This document shows, piece by piece, positions 1 to 11,771 of a DNA stretch of 64,000 nt. The DNA lies in NCBI GenBank assembly GCA_009760855.2, contig WPIO01000005.1, positions 11,563,001 to 11,627,000 on the forward strand, given 5' to 3'. The position numbers and the translations under genes were made by a program. Position 1 is the first letter of the stretch, and each line of letters opens with the position of its first letter. Below the pieces are notes generated by a model, which saw nothing but the letters and a program-made list of their open reading frames with translations, did not search any database and was not told where the DNA came from. This DNA is from Cristatella mucedo. Its lineage: Eukaryota; Bryozoa; Phylactolaemata; Cristatellidae.

Positions 1-137
1 GAAGGGACCTAAAAGTGAGCGACAAAACCTTGAAGTCAATCCGTTGCTTGACTGGTAGCCAGTGCAGGTCGGCGAGAAGTGGAGTAATGTGGCAACTACG
101 ACGCTCACGACAGACAAGCCTAGCTGCAGAGTTTTGC
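1..137 (-). mobile_element. LINE-A fragment (L2/CR1-like LINE, C-terminal end of ORF2)
   Basis: On the minus strand this matches the post-reverse-transcriptase region of other LINE-A copies in the window, encoding the stretch around [19 protein letters not shown], a hallmark of L2/CR1-type LINE proteins. It runs off the left edge and is cut at about 137, where a LINE-B copy in the opposite orientation begins. It carries disrupting changes and is a dead fragment. Confidence 0.75.
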
Positions 138-530
138 ACCAGCACGCGTATCTAGCTTAACTGCTTCGCCAGTTTCAGCCTCCTTAAGTCCTCAGGTCCT
201 ACATGACCAATAAATTAGGTGTTCCATTCCTCCGCTTAAAGACCTTTGGTGAGAGAAGCATTTGCTCTGATAGTTTTATACTGTGAAACTCACCTCCACA
301 ATTCTCACGTAACAAAAAATACTCCCCTGCCGCCGAATATGGCATATTCTCTCCATCCGTTCTCAGCTGCTATCTCCATGCTACTCACTATACCGAATGC
401 GTACCGAAAGCCGCTTAGGCTGTGAGTTTGCTATACAAAACTCTCTTGCGTAACACCCACATGGTCTTTATGACTTTGTGGAGTTACAGACGGAGATACA
501 TTACATTATATTACATTACTATCTCCACTA
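138..530 (+). mobile_element. LINE-B 3' fragment with (ATTAC)n tail
   Basis: The sequence matches the 3' end of the second L2-like LINE family here. It has remnants of the C-terminal coding region (...VPFLRLKT...), then the conserved 3' UTR ending with the 'gtggagttacagacgga' block, then an ATTAC-type tail near 500-530. About 70 bases present in other LINE-B copies are missing near 385. Confidence 0.75.
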
Positions 531-645
531 CTCTCCTGACTCAGCTATGCTTCTCACTTAATCTTCTTTGTGTGAGATGAAGTCTGTTGGCTACCGAATG
601 TGCACCGAAAATGTGCACTCAGAGCCTCACAATAACATATTGCGT
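531..645 (+). mobile_element. Short LINE-B 3' UTR fragment
   Basis: Around 535-610 there is a second partial copy of the LINE-B 3' UTR, including the block 'agatgaagtctgttggctac'. This is roughly the part missing from the copy just before it. It may be a separate insertion or a rearranged piece of the same one. Confidence 0.45.
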
Positions 646-2696
646 TATGGCATTGGTACCTTCTGGGGTCTACACTTACTTGACATTGTTGCTCGTCATA
701 AAGAGCTCAGTTCGCTGCGACTAATCCAGCCTTCTGGAGTGCACATAGCAGTCTCGAAAGTGAAGGCAGCAGGGAAACTTGACCAAAGCACCTTCAAGAT
801 TCATAAGGAAAGCCACCATTTTGAAGTATCAATAACCTCACTGCTAAACTCATCATAGCTCAATGCATCCAGCAAGGTTTTAATGCTGCTTTTGATCCCT
901 CTTTGTGATGCACCGAGTGAGCCAGAGAAAGAGACGAGCACTATTTGTCCACTGTGGAAAAGCATGGCGCTAAAGCTCCACGATGAACTTTAAACGAAGA
1001 GACGCCACTCATTCTGATTGCTGGCAATTCATATTGCCTTTGATAGACTGGTCATTTCTTTGGCAGACGCAGAGTTCCTGGTGAGGGGTGACGAAACTTA
1101 CAAGCTTGATTGTGCTTTTCACTTTCCTAAAACTTGCATACTTTCATTCAACAGGTTCAACTGCTTCCTATAGGCGTCAAAAGTTTGGCATTGGACTTCA
1201 TGAGACCATAATCTCCTGATCAAGTCATTAAGGTCTTCAAGTTGGATTGGTATGGATTCATCTCCTCGGCTCTACCTCCGAAATTCTCATGTCAATCTGC
1301 ATCGTCGTCATAGCTCTCGGTCTTCTTACGGCGGATAGTCTCTCTTCAGGGAATATTGGTAGGGAGCTCAGGACAGTGCAACACCTTCTGCGGGAGTGGA
1401 GGGTAGAGGAGGAGGAGGGGCTGGCCACACAGGTTTGCTTCTGTTGCCTTCTGGAGATGGCTAAAGTCGGTCCCTTGCTAACCGCTCTAAAAGTGACAGG
1501 GTTTTGTACGGGCATCTGTCTTTGGGTGCGTACAATCATAGCTCTGCTGGTGCTTTGTCCATGACGCTGCTGACTCAGCCAGTCGATGAGTCTCTCAAAA
1601 TGCCGTCTGCCTAACGCCGTACTTATAAGATTGGTTTAATTGCTTCTAGTGGAGCACACTGGGAAGCTTGTTTTCACGGCACCCCATTTAATCGCTTTCC
1701 TGTAAGACAGACATATTTGAGTCGCAAAGCCGCCAGATGCAGTAAGCGAACGACTATTTGTGCTCAATCGATAAAATCTTGGGTAATTAGGAGAAAACTA
1801 CAAGATTTGATTTTTTGACGTTTTGAAAGCAGCGTCCTGCTTTGGTACGACTGGAATTTTCCAATGAGAAAATACAACTTGCAACTATTTGTACATTTGC
1901 TTAAACCAACTTGGTTGAATAAATTAGTGAGGCCCAAGTTCATATCTGAGGCAAAATCCCAGCTGAAGATATAAGGCTGAAGAGCATAGTTATCTCTGCT
2001 TTTAGCCTAGGAACTAAACCCAGAGGCCTAGAGAGGCAGAAAAATGTCGCACTCAAATAAAAGCCTGTTGGGGAATCGCACCATGGCTTAGCAGCCGAAA
2101 AGCATCGTGACGAAAACACTTAAGGATTTTCGCAAGTAGTTAAGGGGTTCAAATAATCTTTGATCTAGGAGCAGTCCCGCCAGCGGTGGCATGCATTATT
2201 TCGTGAAATTTATGTCCGCTAAACTTGCTTCACAGTAAATGTGTAGCCAGTCTAAGTAGCTACGTAGCCAGTGTGCTTTAGCCATACATTCGCCACTTGC
2301 AATCGCATTACGCAACATGATTCACTGTACTGTTACATTTCGAGACTCGCCGTATTATTGTTTTCACTGAGAGACTTGCCCGTTAACGCAGACTAGATTT
2401 TAATCTTTATATACGGCTAGGCGGACTCGTATTCATGTTTAAAAGCGGCATTTAAGCATTTACTCGCAAAGTCATTGCATGTTAGCTTCGAGCCGAGAAG
2501 TGGCAGCAGGATATAGCAGGCGAACGACTAGTCTAGAGTGTTGCCAACACGCTGTAGCGGCTCCTGAACTAAAGTACTTTTCCAGAAACACGGAGCATAT
2601 GAAGCGTGCTAGTCCTTATATTCACGTGAAAAATAGTTGGGGAGCTGGCAGCTCGAAGCACAGCGCCCGACGGGCCGCAGCAAGAGTCGCCTCGGT
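646..2696. other. Unassigned DNA, no gene recognised
   Basis: I see no EGF-like, laminin G or transposon motif here. A short GA-rich patch lies near 1400. The open frames at 1247-1564 and 1258-1539 overlap on opposite strands and neither resembles a known protein. If the EGF exon at 3740 has upstream exons to the left, this could be intron. Confidence 0.4.
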
Positions 2697-3015
2697 GTAA
2701 TGTAATGTATGTAATGTAATGTAATATAATGTAATGTATCTCCGCCTGTAACTCCACAAAGTCATAAAGACCATGTGGGTGTTACGCAGGAGAGTTTTGT
2801 ATAGCGCACTCACAGCCTAAGCGGCTTTCGATACGCATTCTGTAGCCAACAGACTTCGTCTCACGCAACAAAGAGAAAGTGGAAGGCATAGCAGAGTCAG
2901 GAGAGCAGTTGAGGTGGTGAGTAGCATAGAAGTAGCAGCTCAGGACCGCTGAAAAAGATGTGCCATAGTCGGCAGTTGGAGAGTAGTTGTCGTTGCGTAA
3001 GAAAGGTGCCTGCAG
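2697..3015 (-). mobile_element. LINE-B 3' end, minus strand
   Basis: It starts with an ATTAC-type tail (as TAATG repeats, 2697-2735), followed by the reverse complement of the LINE-B 3' UTR ('ctccgcctgtaactccac', then the 'gccaacagacttcgtctc' block). It matches the copies at 31738 and 21440. It is 5'-truncated, as usual for LINEs. Confidence 0.8.
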
Positions 3016-3739
3016 ACATGCAGCCAATCATAGCAGGGCATGACATCAATCAAGAACGCCCGTAACGCTCCAAGTAGTTACCGTTGAGCTGAAAATTACG
3101 CAGCCACAGAGGGCACCAGCCATAGCGTACAATTAATTAACCATCACCTCGGATCCCTTTGTGTACGGTCTAAACCGAAGATGTGACATGACCATATCCT
3201 ACTTTCTATACTTCAGAAACCGCTAATAATCTCAAGCTCTGTCATAAGATGACAGATTTAGCATGCACACGTTTTGTAGCAAAGACCTATAGACACCGGC
3301 TGAGAATGTTTCTGGGGTCAGCTCGCAGCCTTCCAGCAGGTCGTTAATGCGAAGGTCAGGGGGAACGCTCGACGTTTAAAGGCAGAGGATACCTATCCCC
3401 ACCAGTGCCACAAGAGTATACCAAATGCCAAAATAAATGCCCTAATAATTGGCAAGAGCAAGCTTTGTAAGATGGCGCACCGTAATCATTTCAAGTTATG
3501 GGCATTTGACTGGCGGTGCGATCAACATGGCTCTCTTGGGTAGCAGCTTAGACGCCGGCTATTCGTCTGCTCGCTGCGAGGTGCAGTCGTGACGTAAGCA
3601 GGTCACGGTAGATGTCTATGTTGTCCAGCTGTGGCCGATCAGTTCTGTCCACCGGATTTGCCTCAGCTGGCCGCATTGAAGGCACCTGCCGACGATTACT
3701 GTCAACATACAGGCTGATATTTTGCTTCTTACTTCGCAG
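3016..3739. other. Probable intron upstream of the EGF terminal exon
   Basis: No repeat or coding motif was recognised. The segment ends with a pyrimidine-rich stretch and an AG acceptor at 3738-3739, directly before the EGF exon. Confidence 0.45.
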
Positions 3740-4152
3740 ATTACTTCGGGGATGTCTGCGAACACTACAACCCCTGCGTCAAGGAGATGCCGTGCGGTCC
3801 AAACTCCACGGCAGCACAGTGTACGCTTGCCTCCAACGGCTCGGCTATTTGCGAGTGTGCGGACGGGCGCTACGTGGGCACGGAATGCGACGTGGTTAAC
3901 CTTTGCTACGACGGGAGGTACTGCTCGACGTCCGGCAGCTCCCACTGCAATGTCATACTGCTCGCCGAAGGCTACGCCGCTACATTCGAATGCACCTGCC
4001 GACCTGGGTGGACGGGATTGCGGTGCGACATGCTTGGTACACCGGCCAGCGATAAGCTGGAAGCGCCACCTGTAGCCGGTTACAAGTCTCCTGCTCTCAA
4101 CAGTCTGGCAGTTTTGCTCCTTTACTTCCTGCAAGTGTGTGTCGTAAGCTGA
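3740..4152 (+). CDS. Terminal exon of an EGF-repeat protein with a GPI-signal-like C-terminus
   Basis: The exon begins after a 'ttacttcgcag' acceptor in phase 1. It encodes the last part of one EGF repeat (YFGDVC, holding its sixth cysteine) and then two complete six-cysteine EGF repeats. Cysteine contexts are NPC/MPC/QC/IC/EC/TEC for the first and NLC/RYC/HC/EC/TC/RC for the second. A linker of about 20 residues follows, then a hydrophobic C-terminus (ALNSLAVLLLYFLQVCVVS) ending at TGA 4150-4152. With no cytoplasmic tail, this end resembles a GPI-attachment signal, so the product is probably a cell-surface, lipid-anchored protein; a secreted form is possible. The intron splits the preceding EGF between its fifth and sixth cysteines, exactly as in the Crumbs gene downstream, so this may be a Crumbs-like paralogue or an alternative 3' end. 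Upstream exons were not found. Confidence 0.8.
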
Positions 4153-4352
4153 TGGAAACTCGCGACATCAAAAGCCGATTGATCGACAAAATTGGGAAAT
4201 TAATCGTCCAGGTAATGGGGGCAATGCTTCCTGTGACGTTGCATAAGAGACGTGTAAGTTTACAGTAGGAAGTACTGAACGGACACACTATTATCATTTT
4301 GTAGTCGTGTGTGCTTGAAGCAATTACCTGCGTGAAAAATTAATACAAACCC

Positions 4353-4358
4353 AATAAA
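4353..4358 (+). promoter_or_regulatory. Poly(A) signal AATAAA of the first EGF gene
   Basis: A canonical AATAAA lies about 200 bases after the TGA at 4152, consistent with a short 3' UTR ending near 4375. Confidence 0.7.
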
Positions 4359-4519
4359 GGGTTAAAGAAACTTCATGCGCACAACACTCTCTCATCTCGA
4401 GCTTGCTTGTACGACTGCGAAGAGATTATAATTACTTAAAAGGTTTCTCAAGCCTGAAATTGGATGTATCTCAATTAATCACTGTATTTATCTTACATGT
4501 CGCTCTATATTTCTTTCTT

Positions 4520-4522
<3 letters not shown>

Positions 4523-4602
<80 letters not shown>
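4523..4602 (+). repeat. (CT)n microsatellite
   Basis: About 80 bases of uninterrupted CT dinucleotides. Open frames reading it as Leu-Ser runs are not genes. Confidence 0.98.
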
Positions 4603-4604
<2 letters not shown>

Positions 4605-6303
4605 CAGTGGTCAGAATTACTTGCAAGTAAGCTTATCTGCACTTGTACAGTCAGCCACAGGAAAGCTGCCAGTTTAGCTCATTCTTATTCCGACTTATTT
4701 ACACAATTTTGTACACTATTGGCTACTTACCTGATGGACCAGGATTCCATGACTGATCCTTTTTTGCTTGAGGGCACAAGAAGCCAACTTTCGATCAGTT
4801 TCGGATAATACTTGGTCGTTCTTACAGTGCCGTAAGAGAACTTAATATGTATACAGGTGCTTTACAACTCTCTGCCAACAAATCAGTGCCCATGGGTTGG
4901 TGTCATGTACAGACGGCATAAAGCATGCAAAATCAAACAAGTATCGTATCTAGGAAAGCACGCAAAAGCATCTATTAAGCTACTCGGCACAACTGGTTAA
5001 TAAGACCTGTCGCTAGTAACCCTGCACTGAATAGCTAATAGATACCATCCCAAAGCACGCCGCAACAGAGAAAGACAAGTTGTTGCAAGCCTCAAATGAG
5101 ACCAGCTACTGCCACTTTGAAGGGAAGCGTTGTAGTCATCGACAATGTAAGAAAACTTATTCGCTGAACAGAGATGATTGAATATGTATGGAGCTTTTCA
5201 CAAGTAAAAATTAAAACAAAAAACAGCTGTATGGGAAATATCGCTTCAATTTGTACGATTTAACCCTTCAGGGGAAAAACTAATCGGAGTCTGAATTTAA
5301 AATGAATACATTTTGGTCTGAAAGCAAAGTGAGATTTTATAGATTGTTATTTATTCGAAATTGTTTACAGGAAATTCTCTGTAAATATGTGATACCTCTT
5401 TAAGGATGCAGATAGTTTGAAGGCAATACCACCCAACTACAGCAGATTTTACTAATCTGTAATGATATAGCAGCCATATATTTTACTGTCTGACTCTAGA
5501 TGTTTTAAAATATTTTTCCACACTGCCGAAAACCGTTTACGACATTCTAGCATAGTGATAATAATGTTGCTAGCAAGATGCTTAAGAGAATGAGAGAGCG
5601 AGAGAGATACAGATATCCACGTAGATCAATAGAGATGCACATATATTTGCATCTTTCAGTAATCTTATGAATGTTTCCTATCGTTCATGAGCCCTCAACA
5701 ACCAGGTTGCACTAGTGCAATCATTGACCGTCTAATAAATAGCCCACAATGTGCAAATGTACATGGTAGTCGTGGTTAAAGAGAGTAAAAATGGTATCTT
5801 TCCAGTGGCTGACTGTACAAGTGCAATGACTACCCTATGTGTGGGCACTTTCTAGGACCGTGACAGCCCAAAAGGTAAGGTGTCCGCTCTTCAAGACCGA
5901 AGACGTGGTAAATCCTGAAGTTGGCGATCCTTCATAACCAACTTCAAGCTGTTGTTATAGCCCCTGAAGCTTTTCCGTCGCTAATTAAATGAGGCCGTTA
6001 AATCAGCTAACATCGAACCTCGATCCACCTGCAATTTTTGCCATAAACGTTCAGTGCAGTGCCGTTTCGGGAACATTTCAAATATTTTTACCGGTGATGT
6101 TTAGTAAACTTATTGGTAATTAAGTCTATTCAGAATTAACATGCTCTCGTAGTCTCAGAAAACGTTTTTTATTTTTCTGCAACATCTCGCTCGAGAGAAA
6201 GACACGTTGAGCTTTGTATTGAGTCGAAGGCTTCAGAAATTATCATATATGGCAGACTCTTCGGCTTTAGGTCAAATATCTGTTGCAGGACTGACTATCC
6301 AGC
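4603..6303. other. AT-rich unassigned DNA
   Basis: No exon, RNA gene or known repeat was recognised. A short purine-rich 'gagagagcgagagaga' patch lies near 5590. Confidence 0.4.
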
Positions 6304-6432
6304 CAATGGCCCAGTGGTTAAGGTGCTCGCCCCGACCATGGTCTGGCCGAGGTCGTGGGCTCGAGCCCCGTGGCATATGTGAAGCGCCTGAATAGAGATA
6401 CAGTTCTCTCCGGTTTGTATACAAATGAATTT
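6304..6432 (+). mobile_element. SINE-1 (tRNA-derived)
   Basis: The head has pol III promoter-like boxes: an A-box region 'tggcccagtggttaaggtgc' and a B-box region 'gggctcgagcccc'. The tail is the conserved 'gcgcctgaatagagata' block followed by 'ctatac'-type sequence. Nine copies of this family were recognised in the window. Confidence 0.85.
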
Positions 6433-6482
6433 TTATAGATTATAAATTTTAGATTTATATCCTATAGATTTCCACATTTTCC

Positions 6483-8235
6483 CAGGCCGTTGCCATAGAT
6501 TGCCGTGCATTGCCCTCGAATGTACGTTTGCGATTGGTCGAAAGGATGCGGTTGCACTTCTATCACTGTGCACGGTAATACCCAAGAAAAATTCGATCTT
6601 CTCCTACCAGCTTTGTTTTTAATTGTAACAGAAAATCATAGATTGCTGTATTGTCTCAGGCAATTGCCATCAATTGCCATGCATTTCCCAAGGTTGAACG
6701 CGCAAAATGACAGCATGTGCGCCCACAATGAGCATTTTGTCCTAGGATAATTACAAATTCAAACAGCCAATCTCCAGTTAATTTGAAACCGATTGCGGTA
6801 GAGGCCGGGCCATTGCCGTCGATTGCCGTGCATTACCCTCGATTGTGCCTTTCCCAATTGCATAAAAGAATGTGGCTGCATTTTTAATGCAGCATAGTGC
6901 AAGACGCAAGAAAAGTTGGAGCTTCTCTCGGCAACTGTCGGTCCATTTGTAACTGACCGTTATGGATTGGTATGTTTCCCCGAGCCATTGCCATTGATTG
7001 CCATGAATTGCCGAAGATTGAACGGTCAGAGCTGGTTAGAAGAGTTGAAAGTATGTGCACACAGAGATATGTTACTGGGAATGAGAATTTGAGTTTGGTG
7101 CAGCCGATTTCTCGTCGATTGGCCACGGATTGTGGTATTGGTCCCTCCCATTGCTTTTGATTACCGTGCATTGTTGACAATTAAAGTAAAAAATAACTTG
7201 AAAGTCCTACGATTTCACTTTTAGCACAAATAAATGTGAAATTTCGGTGGCAATTGGCACTTCGTGGAGCCAATTTGTGGTTGATTTGCTACGGATTGTA
7301 GTGGATTGCTGCTTCAAGCCAAGCCGTTGCCGTAGATTAAATAAATAAAAATAAATCCTAGCTGATTGAACAGCCTCTTTTTGTATAGCGACAGAAGAGC
7401 CTTTAAGGCTATCACCACCGCTTGCAGTGGCGATAAAGGATCTCCCACCGCATGAATCGAACCCACGACCTCGGGACCGAGGTCGTGAAAGCAACTGCCT
7501 TACCTAGTGTGCCATCACGGCTCAGATTGCCATGCATTGTCCGAGATTGTTCTACCGCAATTGCTTAAAATGATGTGGTTGACTTTAACCAGTGTGCTTT
7601 TTAACATGCATTCAAAATTGGAGCACTGCGAAACCGATTTCAGGGCATTTTGCATCAGATTGCTGTAGATTGCCGTATTGGCCCGGGGCATTTCAATCAA
7701 TTGCAGTGCATTGCTGCCGAATGGCCAAGGCAATTGTAGTGAAATTGTGCGATTACACAATAACCAAAAATTAGAGCAACGTGTAATCACTATTTGAGCT
7801 TGAAGTGTACATTTTCTGGTTGTTTTTCGGTGGGTTTCGGTGGATTGACGTACTGGTCCGGGCAATTGCAGTTGGCTGTAGTGCATTGCTGCAGAATAGT
7901 GGAGGCATTTAAAGTGAAGTTATGCGAGTACACAATAACCGAAGATTAGAGCAGCGTTCAATCATAAATAGAGCTTTTAGTATACGCGTTTTGGTCGCTG
8001 TGCGACGGATTGCAGCGGATTGAGGTGGATTTCGATACGGGACCGGGCCGTTGCAGTCGATTGCAACTCATTACACGAGAACTCATATGCACAATGGAGC
8101 AATATTTTGTGGGTGCACTTTGAACTGAGTCTAGTCCTATATGCAATGTCAACTGGAGCTTCATGGTGGCGATTTGAGAAGGATTTGCAGTGGAGTAGAA
8201 TGGATTGCCGTTGTTTACCAGGTTATTTCACGTAA
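6483..8235. repeat. Degenerate tandem array, about 145-185 bp units
   Basis: A motif of the form 'gccattgccatcgattgcc' followed by 'gtgcatt' recurs at about 6486, 6659, 6806, 6981, 7143, 7321, 7525 (after a SINE), 7683, 7859 and 8044. Spacing is 145 to 185 bases. The units also share a second block with 'tgtggttg' and 'ttggagc'. The units are strongly diverged, so this is an old satellite-like array. It is interrupted by SINE-2 at 7339-7523. Confidence 0.75.
7339..7523 (-). mobile_element. SINE-2 inserted in the tandem array
   Basis: Minus-strand copy of the second tRNA-derived SINE: a TTTA-type tail at the left (AAATAAATAAA), the 'tatagcgacagaagagcc' body, and a B-box 'ggttcgattc'-type motif near 7460. 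The flanking direct repeat AGATT occurs at 7334-7338 and 7524-7528. Removing the element restores an intact array unit. Confidence 0.9.
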
Positions 8236-9119
8236 TTGCCGCCCTTGAAAGTGAAAAAAGCGTTGCGAAAGGGGCAAAAATCGAAGAATGAGATTCAGGT
8301 ATTCATTTCAGCCTTTCTCCTCAAACTCCGTCAACATCATCAAGTCGTCTGATCTTGAAGTTAATGCTATAAAAATAATAGTAAAACCCGTTTATTGCAT
8401 TGTATGTTATTGTATTATATTTTTAAACGATATTTATTCTTTATAAGCACTTTTTTAATTCAAAAACATGCGACAAAAATCCCGGTGTTTTATGGGTCCG
8501 GAACGGATTAATAGCAGTTCAATGGGGAAACTTGATTTGACATGCAAGTAATTTGAGTTACGAGCTCCTTCACGGAACTAATTAAACTCATAAGCCATGG
8601 TACCACTATAGGCCGAAAATTTTGCCGACCCCTGCTTACACACAGCGTCACAGACTGCCGACGGCAAGCGACCTGACCAGCCGGTTTTCAGCAGGCCGCT
8701 GCGGGAAATAGCAGAAAGGTCACTCTACCGTTCCTATGCGAGGACCAAATTTCCGGCCGCCACGTTCGATTGAGGGCTCAGTCGTTAACCGAAAGAGTAA
8801 CGACCTCACAGCTTTTTTCAAGCAAATAATTTGATCTATCATCTCATAAATTTGCTTAGGTTCTGACTGGAAAGACTTCAGTTAGAGAGTGAATACGAAG
8901 TCCAAACATTTCCAATCTTCCGATGGAGCTACGGATGTAGCCTTTGAACCTAGCTAAATCGGCATCAGACCCTAACGTCTAAAAGTGGTGCCATGCCTTC
9001 GCTTAACGCTGTGCATTTTGTAAGTTTTTCCGTAGATATAATGGTGTCACTGGGACTCTCTACGTGAACAATATAAAGGGTAGCTTGCTAATCGAGAGTT
9101 AAAACTAACGCTAGAGGTA
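8236..9119. other. Unassigned DNA
   Basis: AT-rich at the start, more balanced from 8630. No coding or repeat motif was recognised. Confidence 0.4.
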
Positions 9120-9285
9120 GCGGATTCAACAGCCTCGTTTGCTTGGCGGCGAAATATAATGACTACTACCACATCCTGTCCTTAACAGCTATCATCTCAA
9201 GTTGCAGTAGGCGATAAAGGAACGCACCTGCAGGACTGGAACCCACAGTTTGGGTCGTGAAGAGCGAGCACCTTACCATGCGCAA
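9120..9285 (-). mobile_element. Old SINE-2 copy
   Basis: A degraded minus-strand match to SINE-2: 'caacagcctcgtttgc', later 'gcagtaggcgataaagga', then a decayed B-box region and 'caccttaccatg' at the tRNA-like head. Only the general order is preserved. Confidence 0.6.
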
Positions 9286-10406
9286 AAATTCTGGTTCTCT
9301 TATGCTCGTGTTTACCGAGTCAATAAGAGTACCAAACTTTGGATAGAGTCTGGATGCAGAAAAAGAAGACTTGTATCACAAAGAAATTTCAAAAACATCT
9401 CAGCATCAATGCTTTTTAAGTTTCGCCTCTGTGCCAAAACTCGATGCGGCCCTGCTCGACTGAACATGACTTCGACTGAACATGAGCAGGAAACTAGAGC
9501 GATCTGTGGTCCGCGATGGTATACGGGGACATAACAAAGTCACCGAGGAATGCATCCTTTATTATCATTGAGATAAAGAGTACGGTAATCAACACGAATT
9601 GTAAGAAAAACGTGTTGGACGAGGCCAAAATTCTCCTGAAACTCTGGCAATTAGTTTGCCTGACTATTTCTGCGGTCATCAACGTTAAACTTTGAAGTCT
9701 CCAGCAATCAAATAGAGGCCTGTCAAATAGAAACATACTTTGAGGATCTCAGAAAGCAATTCCATAAAAACCTATGTTAGGTAGCCGGAAGGAGGTTGAA
9801 GAGGCGTGGCAGGGAAAATCTTCGGTCGGGATCCGATGGCAATTGGGTCAAGTGATAGCCCATTCGAAAAGATCCAAGTGTCATAGCCAACTCATTCGCT
9901 AGTAATGACAGCAACACATTTTGCTCCGCCGCTCAGGCTGAAAGAATTCGCAGCCGGACAGAGCGGTCTCATAGCAGCAGCGGCCAGATTAGGGCGGTGT
10001 CCGTCTCAGTCAGATGAAATGCACGACGCTCAGCCTGGAGAACCTGGTAATTAGTGCTCGGATATTTAACGGGCAGAGTTTTAAAAGACCGTCTCCGGGA
10101 GGCCGAATGGATTCATCGGATGCTGCGAAAGCATGGTTAGCATATGTTAGCCGATTTCGACTGCAAGCCCATGAAGACGGTCCATTTACTGGTGGTCTAA
10201 TGCCTTTGAGGTAACGCCTTTAAGGCGGTCTAACGCGTTTAAGCTGCCACCCCTGGACTGGTAGGGGGGTACCCGAGTCTGACACCCGGTCAGGCGGCCA
10301 GCTGGCGCACGAGCGAGGTTGCTGGCATCTTGGTGCTTGGCCAGGCTGCACGACACCTGCAGTCACTGAACATCCCGTCTTCACCACTGTAACTCATTAC
10401 TTTCAA
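9286..10406. other. Unassigned DNA
   Basis: No recognisable coding, RNA or repeat content. Confidence 0.4.
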
Positions 10407-10660
10407 GAGTGCATTTGAAATACGGCACGTGCAAAACCGGCACGAACAATACAGCGAAGCCAGGCATGTCGGCCACGAGCGGTGGTCGAAACATTACACC
10501 ACATCTGGCCGCCCTGCACTGGCTTTCAATCAAGCACTGTATAGACTTAAAACTATTTTCATTTATTTTAGGTTTCTTTATATGCTTACTCCGAACAACC
10601 GATCCGAACTATTTCCCGAGCAGGCTAGGAGGCTACCGTCAGCCCGTTTTGACCGTGCGA
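10407..10660 (+). mobile_element. Degraded LINE-A fragment
   Basis: The + strand encodes a decayed version of the LINE-A C-terminal region (NITPHLAALHWLSIKHCID, then a corrupted LSDLLP-like stretch). No 3' tail is visible. Confidence 0.6.
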
Positions 10661-10959
10661 CCCTTGCCAGTTCGGGTAGTGGCGCCACGAATGCAATTTG
10701 CAAAGACATGGCGCTCGAAATATGCCAACGAATGAACACAGCGCTCGATATTTTTCGCGAAACATCGTATTCAAAACACTCAAACAATAGCCTGCATGTT
10801 GCGACCTAATACAGCATGTGACTTCCAACTGGCTCGTTCACAGGCTTACAGGCGCTGGCGCTCATTACTAGGACTCACTGACCGGAGGACGTTACTTCAA
10901 GAGCGCGACTGCAGTCAGGCACATGCCTTGTATATTAGCCACGTCGTAATGCTCGCGTG

Positions 10960-11640
10960 AGCAGCTGCAGACCGACGGAGAATGATGCCCCTCAAGGATG
11001 AGTTGTGGGCGTGGCGACGACTGTATTATAGGAAGGCGGGCGACCGTACATGCTGATATATAGCCGTCATGTAAGCCACTACGAGCTCGAGGAGAGAAGA
11101 GAAAGTGAGAGAGGAGAAGGCGAGAGTCGATAGCTTACTTACAGGCCGATGCTCAAGCAGAAAGTAATGTGGGCGTGGCCACGCCCACAATGTCGTTCCG
11201 CCCCAGCAGGACTCACCACTCAGCCCGGCCAACGGGCGCGCTGAGTACCGCCTCATTAAGCGCTGCAGTTGGACGGAATCGGCTCACTAAGCTGGATTTA
11301 ATTGCAATGGGTCAGCTGTGGTCGCCTGACCCATTCCTAGTGATAAGTGCAGCGAAGGAACTTTCTACCTGTTCGTCGACCTGTATGCACGCTATCCACT
11401 CTCTCACTCTCTGTCTCTCTCATTTCCTCTTAATGTCTTATCTACTGGCGCTCTGGAGCTGCTTATGTGACGGCTACTACCGCTATATACGTACGTGCGC
11501 TCCCACGCTTGCGTTGCCTGCTAAGGATACAATACAGCCGTCGTCACCAGTACCACAACTCACTTGTGGGGGCTATGTTCTTCGTAGCGCCGCCATCTCG
11601 CGCCCGAGCCCCTACTTGCCCGAGCCCCTAAAGTAGGTGT
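10960..11640. mobile_element. Inverted LTR-like fragments of the 15 kb LTR family
   Basis: 11000-11189 resembles the LTRs at 14949 and 15715 in the same orientation, with shared blocks around 'gccgtcatgtaagc', a purine-rich GAGA stretch, 'cgagagtcgatagc' and 'cacgcccaca' at the end. 11385-11590 resembles the same LTR in the opposite orientation ('cacgctatccactctc', then 'tactggcgctctggagctgc', then 'acggctactaccgc'). The pair forms a loose inverted repeat with unassigned sequence between. No coding region was seen. Confidence 0.6.
11168..11189. repeat. Perfect 22-bp palindrome at an LTR end
   Basis: The sequence TGTGGGCGTGG followed by CCACGCCCACA is its own reverse complement. TGTGGGC/GCCCACA is the terminal sequence of the local LTR family, so this looks like two LTR ends brought head to head by deletion. 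Confidence 0.85.
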
Positions 11641-11771
11641 CGCTGCAGCGCTAGTGGTATCGCAAGACCCAGCGGACACTTCGAAATTAAATCGAGCTTG
11701 GTCAGCTGATACGGCCCGACTGCCGTGCCTAATGAGCTTATTCGCAGCCTGCCCGTTAGCCGGGCGGAGCT

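Noticed and set aside
4403-4808. Open frames with long Leu-Ser (or Arg-Glu) runs here and at 17.3, 42.6, 45.0, 57.8 and 63.8 kb
   Set aside because: They are translations of CT/GA microsatellites with no other support.
6304-6380. Possible functional tRNA genes at the SINE heads
   Set aside because: Boxes are present, but the cloverleaf is incomplete and each is followed by the shared SINE body and tail.
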